Below, piece after piece: positions 7,548 through 15,200 of a DNA stretch of 17,283 bases. Both the position numbers and the translations under genes were made by a program. This stretch comes from Cryomorphaceae bacterium (GTDB lineage: Bacteria; Bacteroidota; Bacteroidia; Flavobacteriales; BACL11). Location: the NCBI GenBank assembly GCA_949511925.1, contig CATEYX010000031.1, positions 1-17,283 of the forward strand. The letters run 5' to 3'. Positions within the stretch are counted from its first letter, which is position 1. Each line of letters opens with the position of its first letter. The notes beneath the pieces are model-generated. The model did no database searches. It was not told the DNA's origin and saw nothing but the letters and a program-made list of their open reading frames with translations.

Positions 7548-7568
7548 GTGTAAAAATATAAATAGATT

Positions 7569-8072
7569 TTAGATAATTGATATTAAAGACGATATTTTTG
7601 AGATAGAATTTTCTGTTCTATCTCCTCCCTCTACTATAGAATATTTATGTCCTAGATCGTCTAACTCTTCTTTGTAGATTTCAAAAATCGCATCTCTATC
7701 ATTTGGGTTTTCTCTTTGATTATCTGCCTCCCAAGAAATGTCAGGCTTACATAAAAGATAAAAACGAGTTTCTGTTTTCTGTTTTTCTATTTTATCAATA
7801 ATCCATTTTTCACATCTGCCATATTTATACTCACTCCAAATTTTAATTGTTATTAAATCAGTGTCTAATAATTGAGAGTTGAACTCAGATTGTAATTGTC
7901 CTTTTGCAATAGGTAATAAATCATCTATGATGTAACCTTTATCTAATGAATCAATATAGTGTCGAGCAAATTCTTTTGCAAATGGAATATTGAAATGAGT
8001 AGATAATTGTTGACATAATGTAGTTTTCCCACTACTTTCTGGTCCTGTTACAATAATTTTAAGCGAGTTCAT
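7569..8072 (-). CDS. NadR-type P-loop kinase, candidate thiamine kinase
   Basis: The 167-residue cytoplasmic protein matches the kinase half of NadR (ribosylnicotinamide kinase domain, AAA_28/COG3172) without the nucleotidyltransferase half. Visible motifs are Walker A GPESSGKTT (10-18), KEFAR (33-37), the DTD at 70-72 followed by IKIWSEYKYG, and SWEADNQREN with R126 as a likely lid residue. Its start overlaps the permease gene by 14 bp, so the two are translationally linked. Beside PnuC itself this kinase would make NMN from nicotinamide riboside; here the TPP riboswitch, the YkoF-like gene and the receptor argue that it phosphorylates thiamine and so traps it. Fold and kinase motifs are seen, the thiamine substrate is inference. 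Confidence 0.85.
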   Translation of the reverse strand: MNSLKIIVTGPESSGKTTLCQQLSTHFNIPFAKEFARHYIDSLDKGYIIDDLLPIAKGQLQSEFNSQLLDTDLITIKIWSEYKYGRCEKWIIDKIEKQKTETRFYLLCKPDISWEADNQRENPNDRDAIFEIYKEELDDLGHKYSIVEGGDRTENSISKISSLISII

Positions 8073-8655
8073 TGTTGCGTTTTAGCCAAGAGAAATATCC
8101 AAAAATTGCAATAATAGTATACCCCATAAAAAGCAAAGAGGTAAGGTGTAAGTCTCTGCTAAAATAGAGGTAAACGGATACAGCATCAATTACTATCCAA
8201 TACAGCCAATTTCCTAATACTTTTTTAGCAACCATATAAGTGGCGAAAACTGAAAATACAGTAGTAAAAGAATCTACTAAAGGCAGTGCTGCATTCGTGT
8301 ATAAACTGAAGTAAAAGCCCATTAAAAAAGTAAGTATAGCGCCTATTAGTAATATTAGTAAATGCTTAGTTATTGTCCATTGTTGTATCTGTAAAGTGCT
8401 ATCATTCTTATTCCACTGATAATACCCATAAAATGCCATGAATAAATAAAAGACTTGCAGCCCTGTTTCTGGGTATAGTTGTGCTGTGTAGCAAATGTAG
8501 ATGTAAAGAATCACGCTTATTGCAGCTGCCCCCCAGCACCAAATACTTTCTTTTAAAGCAAGTATTACGTAAAGGATACTAAAAAATACAGCAGCACTTT
8601 CAATAATGCTCCAATTGAAATTAAGCTGTGTAAGGATTTGTAATATTTCCCCCAC
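8059..8655 (-). CDS. pnuT: PnuC-family vitamin transporter, probable thiamine permease PnuT
   Basis: PnuC-type proteins are seven-helix facilitators that rely on intracellular phosphorylation to hold the vitamin. The 198-residue protein is strongly hydrophobic with the family landmarks: WCWGAAAISVILYIYI (about 39-54), LQVFYLFMAFYGYYQW (66-81), DSFTTVFSVFATYMVAKK (128-145) and the ending NWLYWIVIDAVSVYLYF (149-165). A TAA stop just upstream leaves GTG at 8655 as the only plausible start, 5 bp after the YkoF-like gene. The overlap with the kinase gene fits the transport-and-trap scheme. PnuC (nicotinamide riboside), PnuT (thiamine) and PnuX (riboflavin) types cannot be split by fold; the thiamine call comes from neighbours and the riboswitch. 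Confidence 0.85.
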   Translation of the reverse strand: MGEILQILTQLNFNWSIIESAAVFFSILYVILALKESIWCWGAAAISVILYIYICYTAQLYPETGLQVFYLFMAFYGYYQWNKNDSTLQIQQWTITKHLLILLIGAILTFLMGFYFSLYTNAALPLVDSFTTVFSVFATYMVAKKVLGNWLYWIVIDAVSVYLYFSRDLHLTSLLFMGYTIIAIFGYFSWLKRNNELA

Positions 8656-8660
8656 TTAAT

Positions 8661-8921
8661 TTAAAAGTTTGGTTTTTCTTCTAAATCAGAATTGATAACT
8701 TTTAAGGAAAATACAACTGAATTTTCGTTTAGAAAAGTGTTCTCCATTTCAGTATTTATAGTATTCATCACTCTTTTATATTCTCCAAAAACTTGCGTAC
8801 TCATTCCGTTTGTAGCTACTTTTATAAAAGGATATTTCCTTAAGTTTTTTATGAATGCAATAATTGAAGGTTTAAAATCTTCTTTTAAGGGGTACATTGA
8901 TATTTCTACAGAACAAACCAT
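8661..8921 (-). CDS. YkoF/MTH1187-like small thiamine-binding protein
   Basis: The 86-residue product resembles one ferredoxin-like repeat of the YkoF / MTH1187 (DUF77) thiamine-binding family: an opening VEISMYPL strand, a helix, the signature loop ATNGMSTQVFGEY (about 36-48), a second helix (KRVMNTINTEM) and a final FSLKVIN strand. It has no signal peptide, so it should act in the cytoplasm. The frame is open to a TTG at 8927, but the ATG at 8921 forms a TAATG overlap with the GGGP synthase stop and gives the family start MVCSVEIS. YkoF of Bacillus binds hydroxymethylpyrimidine and thiamine as part of the YkoEDC transport system; here it probably buffers or delivers thiamine. Binding is inferred from family and context. 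Confidence 0.82.
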   Translation of the reverse strand: MVCSVEISMYPLKEDFKPSIIAFIKNLRKYPFIKVATNGMSTQVFGEYKRVMNTINTEMENTFLNENSVVFSLKVINSDLEEKPNF

Positions 8922-9658
8922 TAACAATTGTGTACTGCATTAGCAATTTCAATAATCAGATTTTCATTCTTTTCAATAGCATTCCCAACAACAATAATAT
9001 CGGCACCAGCCTTGCAATTGGCTGCTGCTTTTTCGCCACTACTAATTCCCCCTCCTATAATTAAAGGCGTGTCAACTGATTTGCTTACTGTGGTAATCAT
9101 TTCTCCTGAAATTGGATTTTGCGCCCCACTGCCACCATCCATAAAAATTAGTTTTAGTCCTAACATTTCACCAGCCATGGCTGTGCAAGCTGCTACTGAA
9201 TTCTTTTCAGCAGGAATAGGAGTGGTGTTACTCATGTAGGAAACGGTAGTTGGTTTTCCGCTATCAATAAGCATATAACCAGTAGGTAAAACTTCTAATG
9301 ACGATTGTTTTAAAATTGGTGCTGTGATCACTTGTCTTCCAATAAGCATTTCAGCATTTCTTCCTGAGATTAACGATAGAAATAGTATTCCGTCAGCTTT
9401 GTCGTTTACTTGCATGGCATTTCCAGGGAAAAGTACCACAGGAATGTCGGAATTTTCTTTTAATGTAGCTAGGCAAGAATCTAAACTGTCATTAGTAAGT
9501 AAAGAGCCGCCAACAAAAAAGTAATCTGTTTTTGCTTGTTTTGCTTTTTCAATAATGATAATTAATTCTGATTCATCTTGTTTGTCAGGATCAATAAGTA
9601 GGGCAAATGATTTCTTTCCTCCTTTTTTATTTGCTAGAATTTGATTGTAGATATTCAT
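8921..9658 (-). CDS. Geranylgeranylglyceryl/heptaprenylglyceryl phosphate synthase (PcrB/GGGPS family)
   Basis: This enzyme joins a polyprenyl diphosphate to sn-glycerol-1-phosphate through an ether bond. The 245-residue protein is a TIM barrel with ALLIDPDKQ (19-27, Mg binding Asp), FVGGSLLT (about 47-54), LFPGNAMQV, GYMLIDSG, GGSGAQNPIS and the phosphate-binding IIGGGISSGEKA followed by AGADIIVVGNAIEKN near the C-terminus. All the usual motifs are intact. GGGPS is the hallmark first step of archaeal lipids, but Bacteroidota carry a bacterial branch of the family. The product's prenyl length and later fate in this organism are unknown, and the G1P dehydrogenase is not in the window. Its stop shares a base with the YkoF-like start. 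Confidence 0.93.
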   Translation of the reverse strand: MNIYNQILANKKGGKKSFALLIDPDKQDESELIIIIEKAKQAKTDYFFVGGSLLTNDSLDSCLATLKENSDIPVVLFPGNAMQVNDKADGILFLSLISGRNAEMLIGRQVITAPILKQSSLEVLPTGYMLIDSGKPTTVSYMSNTTPIPAEKNSVAACTAMAGEMLGLKLIFMDGGSGAQNPISGEMITTVSKSVDTPLIIGGGISSGEKAAANCKAGADIIVVGNAIEKNENLIIEIANAVHNC

Positions 9659-9678
9659 TAATTTGGATTTTAGTAATG

Positions 9679-9711
9679 AGATATTAGAAGTAAGAATTCT
9701 AGCTAATATCT
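9679..9711. repeat. 9-bp inverted repeat in the phosphopantetheinyl transferase/GGGPS gap
   Basis: AGATATTAG (9679-9687) and CTAATATCT (9703-9711) form a perfect inverted repeat around a 15-nt loop that itself contains the palindrome AGAATTCT. The stem has only two G-C pairs and no T run follows on either strand, so it is a poor terminator. It could be an operator or an mRNA processing or stability hairpin between the two minus-strand genes. No clear promoter was found in this 63-bp gap. Confidence 0.5.
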
Positions 9712-9721
9712 GTTGTCTATT

Positions 9722-10303
9722 TTAGTTGCAAACATACACTAAATAGTGATTATTTATTTTTAGGTAGTTTAAATTTAATTCTTTTTGCCTGAAATATGCC
9801 GTTACCTTGCCATGTTCTTTTGCAAATAATTCATTAATAATTATATCCTTTACAAAATCAACTCCTCCTTTTTGATGCCATTTATAGATAGCTTCTTTTA
9901 CGCACCAAATTAAAGTTGCTTTTTCCTTATTTAGCTTTGTTAAGTTTTTTTCTGAAACAAATTTGGAGGCTAATCGCAAAGATTTTTCCGAAATTTGTTC
10001 AATGTCTAGTCCTGTTTTTTTGTTACTGATGATAATTGCAACTAATTCTTTGGAATGCGAAATAGAGATATGTCTCCCATTGTCTAATTCTGGAGCCCCA
10101 AACTTATTATAAATTATTTTTTTAGTTGGACAAATTTCATTCACTAATAATCGACTTACCAAGTGTTCCTTTTTCCTTTTTTCAGACTTGTGATTTCTAG
10201 TATTTATACCCCTCCCTAATACTATTATTTCTTCTAGTGATTCAGTTATTTCCCATACCAAGATAGTGATTTTTTCGCTCTCTATTTTATAGATTATTGG
10301 CAT
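9722..10303 (-). CDS. 4'-phosphopantetheinyl transferase superfamily protein (Sfp type)
   Basis: Such enzymes move the phosphopantetheine arm of coenzyme A onto a Ser of acyl or peptidyl carrier proteins. The 193-residue protein carries the superfamily marks: ISISHS (79-84), GLDIEQ with Mg ligands Asp100 and Glu102, and WCVKEAIYK (133-141) with Glu137 and Lys141. The length suits a single-domain-pair Sfp-like enzyme rather than the shorter AcpS. No carrier protein or synthase gene lies in the window, so the client (fatty-acid ACP or a secondary-metabolite carrier) is unknown. A well-formed promoter precedes it, and transcription may continue into GGGPS and the thiamine genes. It diverges from ahcY, an order I recall from other Flavobacteria. 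Confidence 0.88.
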   Translation of the reverse strand: MPIIYKIESEKITILVWEITESLEEIIVLGRGINTRNHKSEKRKKEHLVSRLLVNEICPTKKIIYNKFGAPELDNGRHISISHSKELVAIIISNKKTGLDIEQISEKSLRLASKFVSEKNLTKLNKEKATLIWCVKEAIYKWHQKGGVDFVKDIIINELFAKEHGKVTAYFRQKELNLNYLKINNHYLVYVCN

Positions 10304-10322
10304 AAGGTTGATTTGTTGGCTG

Positions 10323-10352
10323 CAAATATAATAATTATGATTATCTTTGCAA
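10323..10352 (-). promoter_or_regulatory. Bacteroidota promoter of the phosphopantetheinyl transferase gene
   Basis: On the minus strand TTG (10352-10350) and TATATTTG (10330-10323) are separated by 19 bases, a near-perfect fit to the Bacteroidota -33/-7 pattern TTG-N19-TAnnTTTG. The start point would be near 10316, about 13 nt before the ATG at 10303. It overlaps the divergent ahcY promoter. Confidence 0.75.
10342..10349 (+). promoter_or_regulatory. -7 box TATCTTTG of the ahcY promoter
   Basis: TATCTTTG matches the Bacteroidota -7 consensus and ends 13 bases before the ahcY ATG. The nearest TTG candidate for -33 is at 10316-10318, with a 23-base gap that is longer than ideal. The box shares bases next to the -33 element of the opposite promoter. 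Confidence 0.65.
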
Positions 10353-10362
10353 TCCTAAAAAA

Positions 10363-11664
10363 ATGGAAACAATGAATTATAAAGTAAAAGATATCTCATT
10401 AGCAGAATGGGGAAGAAAAGAAATCAATTTGGCAGAGTCAGAAATGCCAGGATTAATGTCTATTAGAGATGAGTTTGGAGATAGTAAGCCATTGGAAGGA
10501 GCAAGAATTGCTGGGTGCTTACATATGACAATTCAGACAGCTGTATTGATTGAAACTTTAGTTTATTTGGGTGCTGAGGTTACTTGGTCATCTTGTAATA
10601 TATTTTCTACTCAGGATCAGGCAGCTGCAGCAATTGCAGCTACAGGAGTTCCTGTTTTTGCTTGGAAAGGATTAAATGAAGAAGAATTTGATTGGTGTAT
10701 TTTACAAACACTTACTGCTTTTGAAGGCGGGAAATCTTTGAATATGATTTTGGATGATGGGGGTGATTTAACCAATATGGTTTTTGATAGATTTCCAGAA
10801 ATGATAGCTGACATAAAAGGGCTTTCGGAAGAAACTACTACTGGAGTACACAGATTGTACGAGAGAATGGAAAAAGGAACTCTTTTTACTCCTGCTATCA
10901 ATATTAATGATTCAGTTACTAAATCAAAATTTGATAACAAATACGGTTGTAAAGAATCCTTAGTTGATGCAATAAGAAGAGCGACTGATGTTATGATGGC
11001 AGGTAAAGTTGCTGTTGTAGCTGGCTATGGTGATGTAGGTAAAGGTTCTGCAGCTTCACTTAGAGGTGCGGGAGCTAGAGTTATTGTTACAGAAATTGAC
11101 CCAATTTGCGCATTACAAGCAGCAATGGATGGATTTGCAGTGAAAAGAATGGATGATGTGTGTAAGAATGCAGACATCATTGTAACGACAACAGGAAATA
11201 AAGATATTATTCAATCTCATCATTTTGAGGGGATGAAAGACAAAACGATTGTTTGTAATATTGGTCATTTCGATAATGAAATTGATGTAACTTGGTTAAA
11301 TGATAATTGGGGACATACTAAGGATACAGTAAAACCTCAAGTGGACATGTACACTATTGATGGGAAAGACATTATTTTATTAGCTGAAGGTAGGTTGGTG
11401 AACTTAGGCTGTGGTACAGGACATCCTTCTTTTGTAATGTCTAATTCATTTACTAACCAAGTATTAGCGCAATTAGAATTATGGAATAATACAGATGCAT
11501 ACAAAAATGAAGTATATATGTTGCCTAAGCACTTGGATGAGAAAGTAGCTAGATTACATTTGGCTAAAATTGGAGTAGAGTTGGAAACTCTGCGTACTGA
11601 TCAGGCGGAATATATTGGAGTAACAGTTGAAGGTCCATACAAGCCAGAGTACTATAGATATTAG
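10363..11664 (+). CDS. ahcY: Adenosylhomocysteinase (S-adenosyl-L-homocysteine hydrolase)
   Basis: AhcY splits S-adenosylhomocysteine, the by-product of SAM-dependent methylation, into adenosine and homocysteine, using bound NAD+. The 433-residue protein is complete: substrate domain with HMTIQTAVLIETL, catalytic region NINDSVTKSKFDNKYGC (about 189-205), NAD-binding GYGDVGKGSA (about 221-230) with the acidic TEIDP at the end of strand 2, and the conserved C-terminal lid KPEYYRY. The usual roughly 40-residue insert of eukaryotic and some proteobacterial forms is absent. The first ATG at 10363 is used; an in-frame ATG at 10372 (MNYKVKDIS) is an alternative since the leader from the predicted start point is very short. 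It is a single-gene unit closed by a strong terminator. Confidence 0.97.
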   Translation: METMNYKVKDISLAEWGRKEINLAESEMPGLMSIRDEFGDSKPLEGARIAGCLHMTIQTAVLIETLVYLGAEVTWSSCNIFSTQDQAAAAIAATGVPVFAWKGLNEEEFDWCILQTLTAFEGGKSLNMILDDGGDLTNMVFDRFPEMIADIKGLSEETTTGVHRLYERMEKGTLFTPAININDSVTKSKFDNKYGCKESLVDAIRRATDVMMAGKVAVVAGYGDVGKGSAASLRGAGARVIVTEIDPICALQAAMDGFAVKRMDDVCKNADIIVTTTGNKDIIQSHHFEGMKDKTIVCNIGHFDNEIDVTWLNDNWGHTKDTVKPQVDMYTIDGKDIILLAEGRLVNLGCGTGHPSFVMSNSFTNQVLAQLELWNNTDAYKNEVYMLPKHLDEKVARLHLAKIGVELETLRTDQAEYIGVTVEGPYKPEYYRY

Positions 11665-11688
11665 TAATTGAATATAAAATATTAGATG

Positions 11689-11715
11689 AAAAGCCCGAGA
11701 AATCGGGCTTTTTTT
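11689..11715 (+). terminator. Bidirectional terminator between ahcY and the convergent lipoprotein gene
   Basis: A perfect 10-bp stem, AAAAGCCCGA (11689-11698) and TCGGGCTTTT (11703-11712), is capped by a GAAA tetraloop and followed by a run of seven T (11709-11715) on the plus strand. On the minus strand the stem ends in TTTT, so it can also serve the convergent gene, whose stop codon at 11716-11714 touches the stem. Confidence 0.95.
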
Positions 11716-12127
11716 AATTAGAAATATGCATTTGACTACCGCTTAATGTCCAATAGTATTTTTTTAATGGAAGTAATGCTGGTGAGTTCAGTACGCTAGC
11801 TTCATTGCTCAATAAAAAAGCTGAAGAACAACAGCCACAATAAGCAATTCCGGCATCTACAGAGTCAATTTGAGAGCATGATAGTGATGGTTCGTAACTG
11901 CAATTTCTGTCATACACTTTGTAATCATTACCCACACCATGGTAAATAATGATGCCCTCAACTCCTCCTTCAATAAAAATGGAGTTGCCTGAAACTTGCA
12001 AATAACTATATTCTGGCAAATTCAAATCTATGTTAATATTCACATAAACTTCTTGTATATAGTCGTCTTTTGTATTACAAGTCGAGAAAAATAAGAGCGT
12101 GCTAAGGATGTAGAATGCTGATTTCAT
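11714..12127 (-). CDS. Small secreted lipoprotein, Rieske-like fold with altered ligands (hypothetical)
   Basis: The 137-residue product begins with a signal peptide and a likely lipidated Cys17 (LFFSTC, a loose lipobox as often seen in Bacteroidota). The rest resembles small Rieske-fold proteins of this phylum: NINIDLNLPEYSYLQVSGNSIFIEGGVEGIIIY-like strands, then VYDRNCSYEP (71-80) and CGCCSSAF (97-104), and a closing domain NSPALLPLKKYYWTLSG. In a true Rieske protein the motifs are CxH and CPxHG; here the first His is Tyr78 and the second is Cys100, so no His ligand remains although Cys76, Cys84, Cys97, Cys99 and Cys100 are present. A [2Fe-2S] cluster is therefore doubtful; disulfides or another metal are possible. 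Function unknown. It converges on ahcY and shares its terminator. Confidence 0.72.
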   Translation of the reverse strand: MKSAFYILSTLLFFSTCNTKDDYIQEVYVNINIDLNLPEYSYLQVSGNSIFIEGGVEGIIIYHGVGNDYKVYDRNCSYEPSLSCSQIDSVDAGIAYCGCCSSAFLLSNEASVLNSPALLPLKKYYWTLSGSQMHISN

Positions 12128-12166
12128 AACTGCAATTTTATGAAAAAGAAATGAATTATTCCTTTA

Positions 12167-12195
12167 TTGATGTATTAATTTATTTGTTATCTTTA
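12167..12195 (+). promoter_or_regulatory. Promoter of the large TonB receptor/secreted protein pair
   Basis: TTG (12167-12169) and TATCTTTA (12188-12195) are 18 bases apart, close to TTG-N19-TAnnTTTG with the final G changed to A. It would give a leader of about 40 nt before the ATG at 12242. The rest of the 114-bp gap from 12128 to 12241 shows no riboswitch or hairpin that I can recognise. Confidence 0.6.
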
Positions 12196-12241
12196 CGGCC
12201 TTTTATAAAACAGAACTTATATTTAAACGAAACATTATACC

Positions 12242-15200
12242 ATGTTGAGAAAAATTTATTTAATAGCAGCTTTAGTACTTACTTCATCACTTGCTATGGC
12301 CCAAACAGGAGCCTTGAAAGGGGTGATCACAGACGCAATGAGTGGGGAATCCATCCCTTTTGCTAATCTTATTGCTGAAAAGAATGGGAGCCAGATTGCA
12401 GGGACAACTACTGATTTTGATGGTAACTTTACCATTAAGCCTCTTGAACCAGGGACATATACCATAAAAGCAACATTTGTTGGTTATGGCACAGTTGAGG
12501 TTGTTGGAGTTATTGTTTCTTCAAATAAGATTACCTTCCAAGATGTGAAGCTTCAGCAAGGTGTTGCAATAGGAGAGGTAAAAGTTATTGCCTATAAGAA
12601 ACCACTTTTGGATCAGGATAATCTTTCAGGAGAAACAAAAACAGCAGAAGAGATTGTTGCATTGCCTACAAGGAATATTGCATCAGTAGCTGCAAGTACA
12701 GCAGGTATTTATCAAAGAGATGAAGGAGATGGTGTTAATGTAAGGGGTTCTCGTTCGGATGCAACTGAATATTATGTTGATGGTATTAAGGTGAGGGGAA
12801 GTATGGGAGTACCTACTTCAGGTATTGAGCAAATTACTGTAATTACAGGAGGTGTTCCTGCGCAATATGGGGATGCTACTGGAGGAATTATTTCGATAAC
12901 TACAAAAGGACCTTCTAATAAAATGTTTGGAGGTATTGAGTTTGAATCTTCAACATTATTTGATAGTTATAATTACAACTTATTAGGGTTTGCTCTTTCT
13001 GGTCCTATTTTGAAGAAAAGAAATACTGACGGATCTAAAGGATCTTCATTAATTGGATATTTCTTAGCAGGTGAATTTAGAAGTGTTGACGATACTGATC
13101 CTTCAGCAATTGGAATGTGGAAAGTAAAAGATGATGTATTGGCTGATTTACAGGCTAATCCATTTCAAATTGCACCTAATGCTTCAGCAGGATTTTTAAG
13201 TAGATCGGAATTTTTAAATGAAGATGACTTTGAGAATGTGCAAGCAAAAATAAATGTGAATGAAAAAAGATTCAACCTTTCTGGTAAATTAGACATTAAG
13301 CCTAGTAAAAATACTTTCCTTTCATTAGGAGGGTCTTACTATGCACGTGAAAGTAGAGATTTTTCTTCATGGCGTTCAATGTTCTCTTGGGACAATAATC
13401 GTCAGTCAACTCAGCATACTTACCGTGTATTTGGTAAACTGGTACAAAAATTTGGTTCTGCTGAAGACAATGAGGATGAATCATCAGCTAATATTAAAAA
13501 TGCTTTCTTTACTATTCAAGGAGATTATACTAATAATAAATATACTTATGTTGATGCTGTTCATCAAAATGATTTGTTTAATTATGGATATGTTGGTCAA
13601 TTTGTTACTAGTAAAGCTCCTGTATATGATTTTGGATCTGTTATTGATTCTTCAAATGGTCGTATATATTCAGGTAGAGTGTTAAATGGTTGGACGGATA
13701 CACTTTTTGAATATACTCCAGGTGGTGTTAATACATCCTTAGAAAATTATACTAATGCATATATTGATCTGTTTTCGGAATACAGTATGTCTTCTAATTA
13801 TGTAAGTGGGTATGGTGCTGATGGACAGCTAAGAACAGCTGCAGACTTACAAGGGCAGGGATTGCTGAATGGTCAATTACCTTCAAACGTATATTCATTA
13901 TTTGGAAATCATGGCTCTATGTATAATGGTTCTGCTAAGCAAGAAAATACACAAACTACTTTTAAGGCGTCAGGTTCGGCTGATATTAAATCCCACGAGT
14001 TTTCTTTTGGTTTTGAATTTGAACAAAGAAAAGATTATTACTGGGGTTCGTCACCTATGAACTTATGGAGCATAATGCGTCAGCAAGCGAATAAGCATAT
14101 TTTAGAAAGAGACTTGTCTAATCCTTATCCTGTATTTGATGCAAATGGAATTTACCAAGATACTATAAACTATGACCGTTTGTTTATTGCAAGTGAGCAA
14201 TCTACTTTTGATGCCAACTTTAGAGCAGATCACAATATTGGCCAGTTAGAGTTTATTGATATTGATTCATATACTCCTGATGCATTTAGTTTAGATATGT
14301 TTAGTCAAGATGAGTTATTAAATAGTGGATCCTCATTAGTGTACTATTATGGGTATGATATTTATGGAAATAAAAATGAAGCAAATAATACATTAAAAGA
14401 TTTCTTTACACATAAGGATGATAATGGACAATATACAAGAAATATAGCAGCTTATGATCCAATTTATCAAGCAGGATATATACAGGATAAATTTGCTATT
14501 GAAGATTTAATTTTCAATGTAGGATTAAGAGTTGATCGTTTTGATGCGAATCAAAAAGTATTGAAAGATAGGTACTTACTATATGAAGCGTATACTGCAG
14601 GTGCTAATAATGATTTATTAAATTCAATCACTTCTCCCTCAACAATTGGTGATGATTATGTTGTTTATGTTGATGATTTTGAGAATCCTTCATCTGTTGT
14701 AGGGTATCGTAACGGAGATGTTTGGTATAATGCTGATGGACTTGTTATTTCTGATCCTACTTTATTAGCTGAAGCTGCAGGAGGAAAAATTGCGCCTTAC
14801 TTGAAAGATGCTGAAGCTGCTAAAGCAGGAGAGATTAATATTAAAGCCTTTGAAGATTATGAGCCAGAAACTATATTTATGCCAAGAATTGCTTTCTCTT
14901 TTCCTATTTCTGATGAAGCACAGTTCTTTGCGCATTATGATGTGTTAACCCAAAGACCTCCATCAGGAAATAGAATAGAACCGGTGGATTATTTATTTAT
15001 GGCAGATAGAGTTGGTGCAACTTTGAATAATCCTAACCTAAAACCAGAAAAAACAGTTGATTATGAGCTAGGATTCGCTAAAACCTTATCCTTAAAGTCA
15101 GCTCTTAAAATCTCAGCATTCTATAAAGAATTAAGAGATATGATTCAGATAACAAATACCTTGTCAGCTTACCCTGCTCAGTATTATACTTATGGTAATA

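Noticed and set aside
8059..8655. Calling the permease a nicotinamide riboside transporter (PnuC) with its NadR-type kinase
   Set aside because: The fold alone would allow it, but the YkoF-like neighbour and the TPP riboswitch favour thiamine. It is kept as the main alternative.
8928..9524. Open frames on the plus strand opposite the GGGP synthase gene
   Set aside because: They mirror the codon pattern of the real minus-strand gene, have no family resemblance and no promoter.
12151..12366. Plus-strand open frame overlapping the start of the large TonB receptor in another frame
   Set aside because: It covers the promoter and leader and then the signal-peptide region of a certain gene; the peptide has no recognisable features.
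13302..14060. Several open frames within the large TonB receptor gene on both strands
   Set aside because: They lie wholly inside a continuous 1227-codon gene with clear domains and have low-complexity Leu/Ile-rich translations typical of shifted AT-rich frames.
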